A DNA stretch of 33,876 nt, from assembly GCA_027452145.1 (NCBI GenBank), contig DAIDHB010000225.1, positions 1 through 33,876 on the forward strand, in the 5' to 3' direction. The DNA comes from Planctomycetales bacterium (lineage in GTDB: Bacteria > Planctomycetota > Planctomycetia > Isosphaerales > Isosphaeraceae). This document shows positions 26,101 through 32,428 of the stretch, piece after piece (the stretch's first letter is position 1; each line of letters begins with the position of its first letter). Both the position numbers and the translations under genes were made by a program. A model generated the notes under the pieces. That model was not told the origin of the DNA. It worked only from the letters and a program-made list of their open reading frames with translations, and ran no database searches.

Positions 26101-26315
26101 GGCTGGCGATCGACCCCTGCATCCCGCCCGACTGGCCGGGGTTCGAGATCAGCTATCGATATAAGTCCTCAACCTATCGCATCGCCGTCGAGAACCCGAA
26201 CGGCCGCGAGTCCGGCCGGGTGACCGTCGAGCTCGACGGCACCTCGCTCGATCCGCCGCTGATCCCGCTGGTCGACGACGGCCAAACGCACGAGGTCCGC
26301 GCCCGGATCGAATGA
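17190..26315 (+). CDS. Cyclic beta-1,2-glucan synthase homologue (NdvB/Cgs-like, GT84-GH94)
   Basis: A 3041-residue giant membrane enzyme. Two helices lie near residues 453-475 and 482-507, then a GT84 glycosyltransferase region with the nucleotide-sugar motif D711-A-D713 and REHRWVRGDWQ (857-867). Further membrane segments are near 917-964 and 1047-1087. Residues about 1110-1690 form the glycoamylase-like region (FRPLYRPERQLFAIGYNL, GMAFVALNN). Two GH94-type beta-sandwich regions follow, and the last catalytic module has GDWNDGMNHVG with D2725, the likely general acid by analogy with GH94 phosphorylases. Known homologues make cyclic osmoregulated glucans by initiation, elongation, chain-length control and cyclization. 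No exporter (NdvA) is beside it. The start at 17190 is chosen for its ribosome-binding site; the frame extends further up through a repeat. Two low-complexity linkers (from residue 619 and about 1695-1728) are odd insertions. Confidence 0.9.
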   Translation: MNVTSAEATPPASREVEPSTTAAVLIDPRGDGPIRADRLGLEGLEACAARLVAACPLAPHRRARSPLLRRFVENRQVLGEVHRRLLALGGRRNLPGIDAEWLVDNFHIIADSLREVRHDLPPGYDELLPKLAAAPLAGYPRVFALALTLVAHSDSELDEARIVRFVRAFQQASPLTIGELWALPTMLRLVLLENLRRLAEQMIWGWEERRRAERWAADVLARAHARSLAGSAEDVEDGGASIGIPGAERPPGSGPEPLPMLGKLTDPFVVRLMQLLRDQAGASEAFDHLESALDAQGTDPNEVLRREHHRQAGNQVTVGNCVLSLRLLSAIDWNTFFEQSSRVEAILREDPSGVYPRQDFATSDRYRRIVETIARGSEADEIEVARRAIDLARRGGAGSGEGKSAGRDLDPDPRGHVGYYLVDRGRPELEAAFGYRPSWRQRLFGWVLGHPSWAYFGSIGVLLAALAALALRAGLGADVSSWWILPALLVLLLPLSELAVGLVNHVLTLLLPPRVLPKLAFKEGIPPEHAAFIVIPGMLTRPSSAAVLVDRLETHYLSNPDPSLRFALLTDLADAASEVMPQDDELVRDALERIRALNDRYRDADAPRPIPGHPDPADGNGNGNGDGDGDGEGNRNSHAAASRALGADRFFLFHRRRLWNESQGCWMGWERKRGKLMEFNRLLRGARDTTYNVTSADPSDVPRVRYVITLDADTRMPRDAAARLVGAMAHALNRPRFDPALGRVVAGYGVLQPRISFHLTAATRSRFAALLATSGGIDPYSTAASDTYMDLYGIGTFTGKGIYDVDAFEAATGAAFPENHVLSHDLIEGNFARCGLLTDTELFDDFPARYNAYARREHRWVRGDWQLLPWLAPEVPVAAAEGPAIGGRKPAGAERRRPNPLPVLERWKLLDNLRRSLVPPALLVLLVLGWTVLPGSPWAWSGVALAVFLLPLFQAILSIAIGSIRSESLSPLRKSRETLPATLGQVAMEIVLLAYRSGVLVDAIVRTLSRLFVSRRKLLEWETAASTEQRLGTNLPHFIKEMWSAPALAVAIAAAVAALDPGALIPASPWLAAWFVSPWAAYFLSRPGVVAHTVLTEDERRRLRRVARKTWLFFETFVGDADHWLPPDNFQEIPDGRIAHRTSPTNMGLLLISTLSANDLGYIGLRRLVERLEKTFETLKGLERHWGHFYNWYQTETLQPLPPKYLSTVDSGNLLGCLIALANGLLEKARTQPFGPSMMRGLDDTYGLTWDRRLGAIPTAADNRLASLFKQPAPADLAGWDAWLKSVEAAAVELAGPRAEDAAITTWEDRLVEQVREWRADLASLAPWHEALLAMPEGPRFASDRAAMRWAAIRPTLATPASLATVVEQAGRLGAEVDALASEAADPAVAASLRAIAAAVREPGPAELLGRLRALADAAESLADEMDFRPLYRPERQLFAIGYNLVHGRLDNVCYDLMASECCLTSYLAVARGEAHRRHWFQLGRPFIRAAGRTGLISWGGTMFEYLMPRLMLRSLPGTLLAEACRTAVARQIEYGRELGLPWGISESGFSAQYLDGDYQYQAFGTPGLGLKQGLEQDRVIAPYATLMATMLEPREALANLWRLTQEGGEGEYGYYEAIDYTPERMPKGKRSVVVRSYMAHHQGMAFVALNNALHDDVMTHRFSAEPMVKAIDLLLEERVPIDAPIVESSAAAHPASTPGQATAPTAAAASTTGEDDAGAGPAAAAPMSRRLTTPFTPAPRTHLLSNTQYHVLLTNAGSGVSTCRGLDMTRWREDAARENSGQFVYIRDVNRGAVWSAGFQPVCRVPDSYEVVFAADKATFRRRDGGIETVMEVIVSPEHRGEIRRITVINHDTAPRELELTSYAEIVLAPRGADLGHPAFAKLFLETEWLPGPGAIVCRRRMRSAAEAPLWAVHVSAVDRSARGSSAMGDIQFETDRARFLGRGRGVSAPAAMEANAVLSGAVGPVLDPVVSLRRRLRIEPGGTAVVAYVTAFAESRDEAVSLADQFRDASATTRAFELAWAHSQVEHRHHGAGDDTHLFQRLASHIVFAGSALRAEPSILARDQLGQPQLWRFGISGDRPIVLARIAGAGEMPLVRQLLAAHAYLRPRGLEFDLVFLDEEPGSYLDELARQLLDAVRAAGGAERIDQPGGIFVRKASQMSQDEHILLEAAARAVLVGERGPLAGQLDRTERHAPLPGRLVPSRDSGGWSDEPVAAPEGLLFANGLGGFTPDGREYCVLVQGSPPPERGRNGPPPTVAPAPALTLRLPPAPWVNVVANPTVGFVATEAGSGFTWAVNSQANRLTPWSNDPVSDPPGEAIYLRDEETGEVWSPTPLPVPSHQPVLIRHGHGYTAYERNAFGIAHELTLFVPAGDPVKLIVLKLRNATNRPRKLSATFYAEWVLGLNRDTAAMHVVTELDDDTGAILAHNPFRADLSTRVAFVDVDRRPRTVSADRLAFLGRHGSLAAPAAMGRVELTGRVGAAIDPCAAVHTSIELAPDGEAEVVFLLGEAADVETVRALVKQYREPGRAARALAEVKAAWDDRLGVVQVHTPDPAVDLLANRWLLYQVLACRYWGRSGFYQSGGAFGFRDQLQDVMALAHAAPAITRAHILHAASHQFLEGDVQHWWHPPAGRGIRTRISDDPAWLAFVASYYVDTTGDAAILDEPVDYLEAPPLKPEQEDNYGLAPPAGRPGSLYEHCIKGLERVDHRGAHGLPLMGHGDWNDGMNHVGAGGKGESVWLAWFAIAAMRRFAELAEGRGDPTRAADLRRRASELAEACEKSAWDGAWYRRAYFDDGTPLGSSTNDACQIDSLAQTWAVLCEAADPERARRAMEAVDARLVDRDGRLILLFAPPFDAEPMDPGYIKGYVPGIRENGGQYTHAATWVIQAFAAMGRGRHAAELLDLVNPIRHAADPQGVERYRVEPYVVAGDVYGRPPHVGRGGWTWYTGSASWLYRTIVEAILGLRRRGDRLAIDPCIPPDWPGFEISYRYKSSTYRIAVENPNGRESGRVTVELDGTSLDPPLIPLVDDGQTHEVRARIE
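19044..19098 (+). repeat. In-frame hexamer repeat encoding Asn-Gly/Asp-Gly
   Basis: GGCAAC units are followed by GGAGAT units inside the glucan synthase gene, encoding N-G-N-G-N-G then D-G-D-G-D-G. It is a flexible insertion ahead of the glycosyltransferase core and resembles the tract in the sigma factor at 6226-6255. Confidence 0.75.
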
Positions 26316-26828
26316 CCGGCCCGCGGATCGTCGGGAACCCGGCGGGTCGGCCTTCACGGGGATTTCCGGGGACTTACCCGCAGCCTGAATAATCGCCACC
26401 TACAATCGGGATCCCGGGATGCGGAGGGCGAGCGGAGCCGCCGCGTGCCGGGGCCACGCCAGATGACGGGTCGTCGTGCGGTGGGAAGCGGCCCGGCCGG
26501 CAGCAAGGTGAAGGAGAGGCCTGCGCGAGCCCGATTATCCGCCCGGGCGGATGCCGTGGTGATGGAATTCAGTTGTGACCGCTTGACAGGAACCGGCTGC
26601 GTCGGTCAGTCTTTCCATCGTGATGGTTTCCGTTCACGGCGTTCGGCCGCCCCGGCGGCGGACGCCCCTCTCCTCACGGCAGGCCCGGCGGCCCTCCTCT
26701 CCTCGCCGACACCTGCCGGATAGCTCCGCGCTCGGCGCTTCCGGATCTCCCGGTCCACCTTGCGGCCGGCCGAGTCCCGCTCGCCGGCTCCTTCCCCGAA
26801 CGTCCTTCCTCCATCCTCGAGGCGATCG
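26316..26828. other. Intergenic region upstream of the first mirrored cassette
   Basis: A 513-nt gap with no supported gene. TACAAT at 26401-26406 in the context CACCTACAATCGGG resembles the -10 elements noted elsewhere. TTGACA at 26583 has no matching -10. GAGG at 26819-26822 is the likely ribosome-binding site of the DUF1559 gene. The frame of that gene is open to 26760, but the upstream part is Pro/Arg-rich and unlike a prepilin leader. Confidence 0.55.
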
Positions 26829-27965
26829 ATGAGATCACCATCCCCGGCCCGCCGCGGCGGGTTTACCCTGATCGAGCTCCTGGTTGTCATCGCGATCATT
26901 GCTGTTCTGATCGCACTTTTGCTCCCCGCGGTGCAGAGCGCGCGCGAGGCCGCGCGGCGGGCGCAGTGCACGAATAACCTCAAGCAGCTCGCCCTGGCGG
27001 CGAGCAACTACGAGTCGTCCAACGGCGCGTATCCCGGCGGGTCCTATTCGAATTACAACGGCGGGCTGCCGGCCGACAACAACTGCGGCACCGGCATGGC
27101 CCCGTGCGACTTCCCCGAGAATTTCAGCGTGTTCGTCCGGATGCTGCCGTTCACCGACCAGGCGCCGATGTACAACGCGGTGAACTTCAACCTGACCTCG
27201 GGCAATTTCGAGAACCTGACGATCTGCGGCGTCCGGCTGGCGATCCTGACCTGCCCGAGCGACACCGGCAACGACCCGGTGCCCCTGATCCCCGGGACGG
27301 CGAATGCCTCGTTCAACTCGATCGCCACCACCCCCGGCGCGGCGATGCCTCCGGGCAACTGGATCCAGGCTTACAGCAGCTATGCCGGCAACTGCGGTAC
27401 GTGGGACTTCGGCTACGCCACGTGGAAGGGCCCCACGATCTTCGCGATGTACAACGGCACGATCTACAACGACAGCACCGTGCGGATCTCGGCGATCACC
27501 GACGGCACCAGCAACACGTTTCAGTTCGCCGAGCACAGCCACTCCAAGGCCCAGTTGAACGACCCGTATTACTTCGTTTCAGACAACTCGTGGCAGTCGG
27601 GCCGGTGGTACGACACTCTGTTCTCCACCCTGTACCCGATGACAATCAATCTCCAGGGAAGCATGGCACAGGCGAACGGCCCGTACGGCTACTACGCGAT
27701 CACGGTGGCCAACAGCATGCATCCCGGCGGGGCGAACTTTGCCTTCTGCGACGGCTCGGTCCGGTTCCTCAAGAACACGATCGCCTCGTGGACGTTCAAC
27801 ACGGGCAACACCGACTCGTACGGCAACGCCATCCCCGACGGCGCGATCGGGGCCCAGCAGCCCAACGGCGAGATCCTCTACCAGTTCGGCGCCGCCCGGC
27901 TGGGTGTGTACCAGCAGCTCTCGACCCGCGCCGGCGGCGAGGTCGTCAGCTCCGATGCCTATTGA
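26829..27965 (+). CDS. DUF1559 prepilin-like protein, cassette A
   Basis: A 378-residue protein. The leader MRSPSPARRGG precedes the prepilin peptidase site and FTLIELLVVIAIIAVLIALL, then LPAVQSAREAARRAQCTNNL. The middle contains ISAITDGTSNTFQFAEHS, and the C-terminal half has MHPGGANFAFCDGSVRF and ends GGEVVSSDAY. It has exactly the same length as the DUF1559 gene on the other strand (29188-30324) and shares long identical stretches such as SDNSWQSGRWYDTLF, so the two are close paralogues. A small lipoprotein gene follows after 163 nt in the same direction. Likely exported and surface-associated, function unknown. The start was chosen to give the usual short prepilin leader. Confidence 0.93.
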   Translation: MRSPSPARRGGFTLIELLVVIAIIAVLIALLLPAVQSAREAARRAQCTNNLKQLALAASNYESSNGAYPGGSYSNYNGGLPADNNCGTGMAPCDFPENFSVFVRMLPFTDQAPMYNAVNFNLTSGNFENLTICGVRLAILTCPSDTGNDPVPLIPGTANASFNSIATTPGAAMPPGNWIQAYSSYAGNCGTWDFGYATWKGPTIFAMYNGTIYNDSTVRISAITDGTSNTFQFAEHSHSKAQLNDPYYFVSDNSWQSGRWYDTLFSTLYPMTINLQGSMAQANGPYGYYAITVANSMHPGGANFAFCDGSVRFLKNTIASWTFNTGNTDSYGNAIPDGAIGAQQPNGEILYQFGAARLGVYQQLSTRAGGEVVSSDAY

Positions 27966-28128
27966 TTGATCCGGTTCGCAGACCAGACCTGTGCGGACAG
28001 AAGCGCAGAGGCCGGCCGCGACGAGACGCCTCGCGTCATCGCGGTCGGCCTCCGTTCCGCGTCCTGTCCTGTCATACCGTGTCATGCCCTGCCTTGTCCT
28101 GCCTTGCAATTGACGGGAGCCCGAATCC

Positions 28129-28581
28129 ATGCGATCGAAATGGTGGCCCGCTTTCCTCCTCGTGAGCGCCCTGGCCGCGGCGACGGCCGGCTGCGGCGGC
28201 GGACAGGGCCGCACGATACCGACCGCCGGCCACAAGGGCCAGATGACCGAGCTACCCAGTGGCAAGGGTTACTTCGAGATCCGCGCGAAGAATGACAACG
28301 CCCCGGCCGGTCGCGGGGGCGCCGGCCGCGCCTCGAAGAAGGCGATCGAGGTCCCGATCGTCGTGCATTTCTACGGCCCCGACGGTACGACCGAGCTGAG
28401 CCCTGCGCCGACGGACGTCTCGGTGCGGATCGGCGGCGAGTCGGGCCAGGTCGTGCCGCTCTCGGCGCAGACCGGCGGCGGCTTCGCCTCGGCGCCCGGC
28501 CGGTATCCCTCGGCGTTCCGCGGCACCCTCAGCGCGAAGATCGACGGCCAGCCGATCGAGGCCGGCTTCGTCATCCGCTGA
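28129..28581 (+). CDS. Small lipoprotein, cassette A
   Basis: A 150-residue protein with a lipoprotein signal: MRSKWW, a hydrophobic run, then ATAGC as lipobox. The mature part begins with a Gly-rich linker and a strand-rich domain of roughly 120 residues. It shares an ordered set of motifs with the convergent lipoprotein at 28720-29145: GQMTELPSGKGYFEI versus GELVRIPGGKQFVEV, FYGPDGTTELSPAP versus FLGADGKTPIAPAP, and a closing KIDGQPIEAGFVIR versus ELDGKPVTIRLGVR. GGGAG at 28115-28119 supports the start. It follows the DUF1559 gene and is probably cotranscribed. No named family is recognised; a beta-sandwich is plausible. Confidence 0.85.
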   Translation: MRSKWWPAFLLVSALAAATAGCGGGQGRTIPTAGHKGQMTELPSGKGYFEIRAKNDNAPAGRGGAGRASKKAIEVPIVVHFYGPDGTTELSPAPTDVSVRIGGESGQVVPLSAQTGGGFASAPGRYPSAFRGTLSAKIDGQPIEAGFVIR

Positions 28582-28633
28582 GGCGCAGCCCTCACATCAT
28601 CGGCACACGTCTTCGCTCCTACGGACTGACGAC

Positions 28634-28655
28634 GAGGCGAGGCGAGGCGAGGCGC
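28634..28655. repeat. Pentanucleotide microsatellite (GAGGC)n
   Basis: Four tandem GAGGC units lie just beyond the terminator between the two convergent lipoprotein genes. Non-coding. Confidence 0.75.
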
Positions 28656-28708
28656 AAAAAACAAGCCCCGGACGCCGGCCCGGCTTCGGGCGAGGACGTC
28701 CGGGGCTT
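28656..28708 (-). terminator. Rho-independent terminator of the minus-strand lipoprotein gene
   Basis: Perfect 12-bp stem between AAGCCCCGGACG (28663-28674) and CGTCCGGGGCTT (28697-28708). On the minus strand it is followed by G, T and a run of six T (A-run at 28656-28661). It begins 12 nt after the stop of the minus-strand lipoprotein gene. The stem could also stop plus-strand transcripts, but that side lacks a T-run. Confidence 0.85.
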
Positions 28709-28719
28709 CGGGGCGTGCG

Positions 28720-29145
28720 TCAGCGCACGCCGAGGCGGATGGTCACCGGCTTACCGTCGAGCTCGACCTTGAGCAGGCCGTCGACTCCGCCGGTGCGGGC
28801 AAACAGCGGTGGTCCGGCCGGGGTGACGAGGGCGTCGCCCTCAGGCTTGAGCGCGATCGTCTTGCGGCCAACTTCGAGCGTGCCGGATGCCGGCGCGGGC
28901 GCGATCGGCGTCTTGCCGTCCGCGCCCAGGAAGTAGAAGCTCGCCTCACCGCTGACGGTCGCCGATCCAGAGACCGTCTTCTGCACGACCTCGACGAACT
29001 GCTTGCCGCCGGGGATGCGGACCAGCTCTCCCTGGTGCGGCGGCGGCGGGCCGGCGTCCGGCAGCGTGCGGGCGCCGCCGCTGCCGCAGCCGGATGACAG
29101 GCCGGCGAGGATCAGCCAGGCGGCAAGGCTCGCTCGATTGGACAT
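28720..29145 (-). CDS. Small lipoprotein, cassette B
   Basis: A 141-residue lipoprotein: signal MSNRASLAAWLILAGL and lipobox SSGC, then a Gly-rich linker and a strand-rich domain. It is a divergent paralogue of the lipoprotein at 28129-28581 by the motif correspondences given there. GGGAGGCC upstream (about 29152-29158, minus) supports the start. It lies 42 nt after the DUF1559 gene 29188-30324 in the same direction, so the pair should be one operon, ended by the terminator at 28656-28708. Function unknown; probably attached to the outer membrane or cell surface. Confidence 0.87.
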   Translation of the reverse strand: MSNRASLAAWLILAGLSSGCGSGGARTLPDAGPPPPHQGELVRIPGGKQFVEVVQKTVSGSATVSGEASFYFLGADGKTPIAPAPASGTLEVGRKTIALKPEGDALVTPAGPPLFARTGGVDGLLKVELDGKPVTIRLGVR

Positions 29146-29187
29146 GGAGTGGCCTCCCGGAATCGAATGATTGCGAATACGGAGAGA

Positions 29188-30324
29188 TCAATACGCGTCC
29201 GAGCTGACGACCTCGCCGCCGGCGCGGGTCGAGAGCTGCTGGTACACGCCGAGCATCGCGCCGTTGTTCTGGAGGTAGCTGCCGCCCTTGCTATAAGGGG
29301 GCGTCGCGGGGACATACACCATCGCGGTGTTATTCGGCAGGGCGTCGCCGTAGCTGTCGGTGTTCGCGCCGAAGGCCCACGAGCTGATCGAGTTCTTGAT
29401 GAAGTGGACCGAGCCGTCGCAGAAGGCGAAGTTCGCCCCGCCGGGGTGGTAGCTGCCGGCGTCGGTCGGCAGGTAGTAGCTCTCGCTCGAGAGCGGGATG
29501 CCGATGTTGTTCCCCGCGGCCAGGTTCGGCGGGTACATCGAGGCAAACAGCGTGTCGTACCAGCGGCCCGATTGCCACGAGTTGTCCGAGACCGCATAGC
29601 GCGGGTCGAGCGTGAACAGGTGCCCCTTGCTGTGCTCGCCGAAGAGGAACGTGTTGCTGGTGCCGTCGGTAATCGCCGAGATTCGCACCGCGCTATCGTT
29701 GTAGATCGTGCCGTTGAACTGCGCGAGCACCGAGGCGGGCATCAGGTTGGAGAAGCCGAACGTGAACGTCCCGGCGTTGCCGGCGTAGCTGGTGAAGGCC
29801 TGCATCGCGCCGGCCGGAAGCGGGAAGTTCGTGGGGATCTCGTTGAAGCTCCAGCCGGGCAGCACGCTGTTCCCCGAGTTCTGACTGGCGGGGAAGGCGA
29901 TCTTGTCGTTCTGCACGTCGCTCGGGCAGATCAGCGAATTGACCTGGATGCCGCAGATCGTGTAATTGGCGATGTCGGCCGACGTCAGGCTGAAATTGGT
30001 CGCGTTGTAGACCGTGCCTTGCTCGAAGTAGTTCGACATCCGCACGAACACGCTGAAATTCTCGGGGAACGACGCCCAGTGCGGCGGGTTGTACAGCGTC
30101 CCCTCGTACGAGCCGCCGGGCAGGCAGCCGTTGGCCGACTCATAATTGGCCGCCGCCAGGGCGAGCTGCTTGAGATTGTTCGTGCACTGGGCCCGTCGCG
30201 CGGCCTCGCGGGCGCTCTGCACCGCGGGGAGCAACAGCGCGATCAAAACGGCGATGATCGCGATAACAACCAGGAGCTCGATCAGGGTGAACCCCGATCG
30301 GCGTCGTGATGAACGATGATTCAT
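29188..30324 (-). CDS. DUF1559 prepilin-like protein, cassette B
   Basis: A 378-residue protein. The frame is open well upstream, but ATG 30324 gives the standard leader MNHRSSRRRSG before FTLIELLVVIAIIAVLIALL, and GAGGAG at 30333-30338 has an 8-nt spacer. Internal motifs include SAITDGTSNTFLFGEHSKG and YHPGGANFAFCDGSVHF, and the end is GGEVVSSDAY. It has the same length as cassette A and the same neighbour type. TACAAT at 30424-30429 (minus) is a possible -10 element. Likely processed by a prepilin peptidase and displayed outside the cytoplasmic membrane. Confidence 0.94.
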   Translation of the reverse strand: MNHRSSRRRSGFTLIELLVVIAIIAVLIALLLPAVQSAREAARRAQCTNNLKQLALAAANYESANGCLPGGSYEGTLYNPPHWASFPENFSVFVRMSNYFEQGTVYNATNFSLTSADIANYTICGIQVNSLICPSDVQNDKIAFPASQNSGNSVLPGWSFNEIPTNFPLPAGAMQAFTSYAGNAGTFTFGFSNLMPASVLAQFNGTIYNDSAVRISAITDGTSNTFLFGEHSKGHLFTLDPRYAVSDNSWQSGRWYDTLFASMYPPNLAAGNNIGIPLSSESYYLPTDAGSYHPGGANFAFCDGSVHFIKNSISSWAFGANTDSYGDALPNNTAMVYVPATPPYSKGGSYLQNNGAMLGVYQQLSTRAGGEVVSSDAY

Positions 30325-30479
30325 GGTGTGGACTCCTCGATGGGGGGCAGGCCGTGCCGAGCGGCTCGCGCGGTGAGCCGTCTCCCCGGTCGAAGCTCGC
30401 TCCGGCGATGCTCCTGCGGAGGATTGTAGCCAGGCCGCGTGAAGACCCGGTGTAGGCCTTGCGAAGAGTCGGAAAAGCG

Positions 30480-30513
30480 ATCGGGCCGCGCAGGATGCCC
30501 TGCGCGGCCCGAT
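30480..30513 (-). terminator. Terminator-like perfect hairpin after the Gly-rich gene
   Basis: Arms of 15 nt (ATCGGGCCGCGCAGG at 30480-30494 and its exact complement at 30499-30513) enclose the 4-nt loop ATGC. On the minus strand the stem is followed by CGCTTTTCC, a short T-run. It lies about 75 nt after the stop of the minus-strand Gly-rich gene, which fits a terminator for that gene. Confidence 0.75.
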
Positions 30514-30586
30514 GTCGGTCGCGATGGATGGAAACCGATGTGTTACCGCGCGCCCGGCGCGGCAGGTCGGACGGATTGGTCCGCGC

Positions 30587-31240
30587 CTACCGCGACGCGG
30601 AGGCGGCCGGCTTGACCGCTGTCCTGTTCCTGGCCTTCGAGCGCGACCTGGACCGCGATCGGGAACTCGCCGCCCTCGACCGGCTACTCGACGTGCCGCT
30701 GGCGCGCGAAACGGAGGTCCCGTCACCCTGCGAGCCGAACTCGCCCGGGGCGATCGACGAGAGGCCGTTGCCCAGGCCGCCGGCCGCGCCGGGGTTCATG
30801 CCGTTCATCGGCCCGTATCCATTGCCATATCCGTATCCATTGCCATAACCGCCGTAGGCCGCCATCGCGTAGGGATTCGCGAAGCCGTTGGTCCCGTAGC
30901 CGTAGCCGTATCCATTACCGTAGCCGCCGAGCCCCGTGCCGTAGAAGGCGGCTGCGTTGCCGGCGCCCGGCCCGTACAGCCCCGACGTCCCGGCCAGCGA
31001 GGCATTGACGCCGCCGGCCGCGAGCCCGTTGCCGCCGAATCCCTGGCCGCCGAATCCCGGTCCGCCGAATCCCGCGCCGCGGAAGCCGAGCCCGCCGCCG
31101 CCGGTGCCCGCCAGCGACGCCGCCGAGCCGAACGAGCCGCCCCCACCCCCGGCGCAGCCGCCGCCTCCCCTGCCCTGCGCGTGGGCCGTCGTCGCCAGCA
31201 TCAGGCCCGCCGCCACGAACGCCAGACTGGTTCGTACCAT
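30587..31240 (-). CDS. Secreted Gly/Tyr-rich protein with Arg/Ser tail
   Basis: A 217-residue exported low-complexity protein. Signal peptide MVRTSLAFVAAGLMLATTAHA with likely cleavage after A21. The mature part is Gly-rich (QGRGGGGCAGGGGG, then FGG repeats), followed by GYGNGYGYG repeats at about residues 107-141, and ends in a basic Arg/Ser tail (about 181-212). The start at 31240 is supported by GGAGGAA at 31246-31252; the longer open frame to 31303 lacks a site. No enzyme family is recognised. Composition suggests a structural or matrix protein. The tail could also be read in the opposite direction as a charged helix, so its reality is less certain than the N-terminal part. Confidence 0.7.
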   Translation of the reverse strand: MVRTSLAFVAAGLMLATTAHAQGRGGGGCAGGGGGSFGSAASLAGTGGGGLGFRGAGFGGPGFGGQGFGGNGLAAGGVNASLAGTSGLYGPGAGNAAAFYGTGLGGYGNGYGYGYGTNGFANPYAMAAYGGYGNGYGYGNGYGPMNGMNPGAAGGLGNGLSSIAPGEFGSQGDGTSVSRASGTSSSRSRAASSRSRSRSRSKARNRTAVKPAASASR

Positions 31241-31415
31241 CGGATTTCCTCCCCCGGCGCCCGCCTTGCGTGGCAGGGCGTCGGTGATCGAGACCTCGTT
31301 CATCCGCGGAGAGACCGCGCCCCCCGACGAAAAGAAGCGTAAAAAGCCGCCGGGACCGCGCGCGGCCGTACGAGATCCGCCGCGGGGATGCTCTGGCGTT
31401 AATCCGGAAGCAAGA

Positions 31416-31421
31416 TAGGAT
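31416..31421 (+). promoter_or_regulatory. Candidate -10 element of the LRR gene
   Basis: TAGGAT in the context GCAAGATAGGATCC lies 47 nt before the LRR gene start. No -35 element is clear; weak evidence only. Confidence 0.2.
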
Positions 31422-31468
31422 CCCCCCCGAGGCGATCGACGCGCACGGTCCCATGGAGCGAATGCCCG

Positions 31469-32398
31469 ATGGACAAGATCATTCCGTTGCCGGATTCGGT
31501 CGTCTACAAGCGGAGCGGCCGTTCGTGGATTGTCCTGGAGCAGCGCAACGAGGTCGAGCGCTACCGCAAGGAGTGGGGGAACATCGGCGATTGCTCCCGG
31601 GTGATCTGCTGGGACGATTTACCGGCCCACGCGGGCGAAATCGAGGAGCTGATCGCCTATTTCCACGCCCTCTACGCAAGCGAATTCCGCAAGGCCGGGC
31701 GGCTGGAGCACGACCTGAGCGGCCTCGAGCGGCTCCGGTCCCTGACCATCCCGGTCTCGTTCATCCCGGGCCTCGACCCGAAGATGCTCCCGCCCTCGCT
31801 GGTGAGGCTCGCGGTGTCGGACGGCGGCCGGGCCTCGCTCCCGAAGGGCGTCGCCTTTCCGGGCATCGGGGCGTTTGACTCGTGGAGGAGTTACGGAGAT
31901 CGCGAGGTGAAATTCCAGCCCGGAACGTTCCCCGATCTCCAGGAGCTCGAGTGTTACCTGGACGCGAAGCGGACGCTGCTCGACGTCATCGCGACCTACC
32001 CGCGCCTCGCCCGGCTGGGAATGGGCCCGATCAAGGATCCGAGCGTCCTCTCGCGGCTGGCGCGGGTAGCCGTCGACTTCCTCAGCCTCGAGGGCGGATC
32101 GCTCGCCACGCTCGACGGCATCCAGGACATTGCGGGCCTGCGCTACCTGGAGCTTCGCCGGCTGAATCGGCTCGTGGATATCAAGGCGCTGGAATATTGC
32201 AAGGATCTCGAGGTCCTCCAGATTCACTGGTGCGCGAACCTGCCAGACCACGAGACCATGCTGCGGATCCCGAAATTGCGGAGCCTCTACCTGTTCCGGT
32301 GCAACGCCCTCGACCCGGTGGCGTGCGTCGCGGACGTCGCGGCACGGCCGGGGTTGCTGAGCCGGATCGACGGGTGCCTCGGGACGCGGCGGAAGTAG
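31469..32398 (+). CDS. Leucine-rich-repeat-like protein
   Basis: A 309-residue protein without a signal peptide or membrane helix, so probably cytoplasmic. The C-terminal half shows leucine-rich repeats: GLRYLELRRLNRLVDIKAL, DLEVLQIHWCANLPD and KLRSLYLFRCNALD, each about 22-24 residues. The N-terminal half carries a less regular set (LERLRSLTIPVSF, FPDLQELECYL). Such proteins act by protein-protein contact; partners are unknown. It ends 30 nt before the convergent antitoxin gene, with no terminator visible between them. Confidence 0.8.
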   Translation: MDKIIPLPDSVVYKRSGRSWIVLEQRNEVERYRKEWGNIGDCSRVICWDDLPAHAGEIEELIAYFHALYASEFRKAGRLEHDLSGLERLRSLTIPVSFIPGLDPKMLPPSLVRLAVSDGGRASLPKGVAFPGIGAFDSWRSYGDREVKFQPGTFPDLQELECYLDAKRTLLDVIATYPRLARLGMGPIKDPSVLSRLARVAVDFLSLEGGSLATLDGIQDIAGLRYLELRRLNRLVDIKALEYCKDLEVLQIHWCANLPDHETMLRIPKLRSLYLFRCNALDPVACVADVAARPGLLSRIDGCLGTRRK

Positions 32399-32428
32399 AT
32401 CCGGCGAACCGGCGGCCGACGTCGCCCG

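Noticed and set aside
26583..26588. TTGACA as a -35 box for the DUF1559 gene
   Set aside because: No -10-like hexamer occurs at 16-18 nt downstream.
30459..30848. Plus-strand frame with a plausible charged helix (YRDAEAAGLTAVLFLAFERD)
   Set aside because: Its upstream part runs through a perfect terminator hairpin and it ends in Pro/Tyr repeats that are the complement of the GYGNG repeats; the minus-strand gene has a signal peptide and a ribosome-binding site. Kept as a doubt about the tail only.
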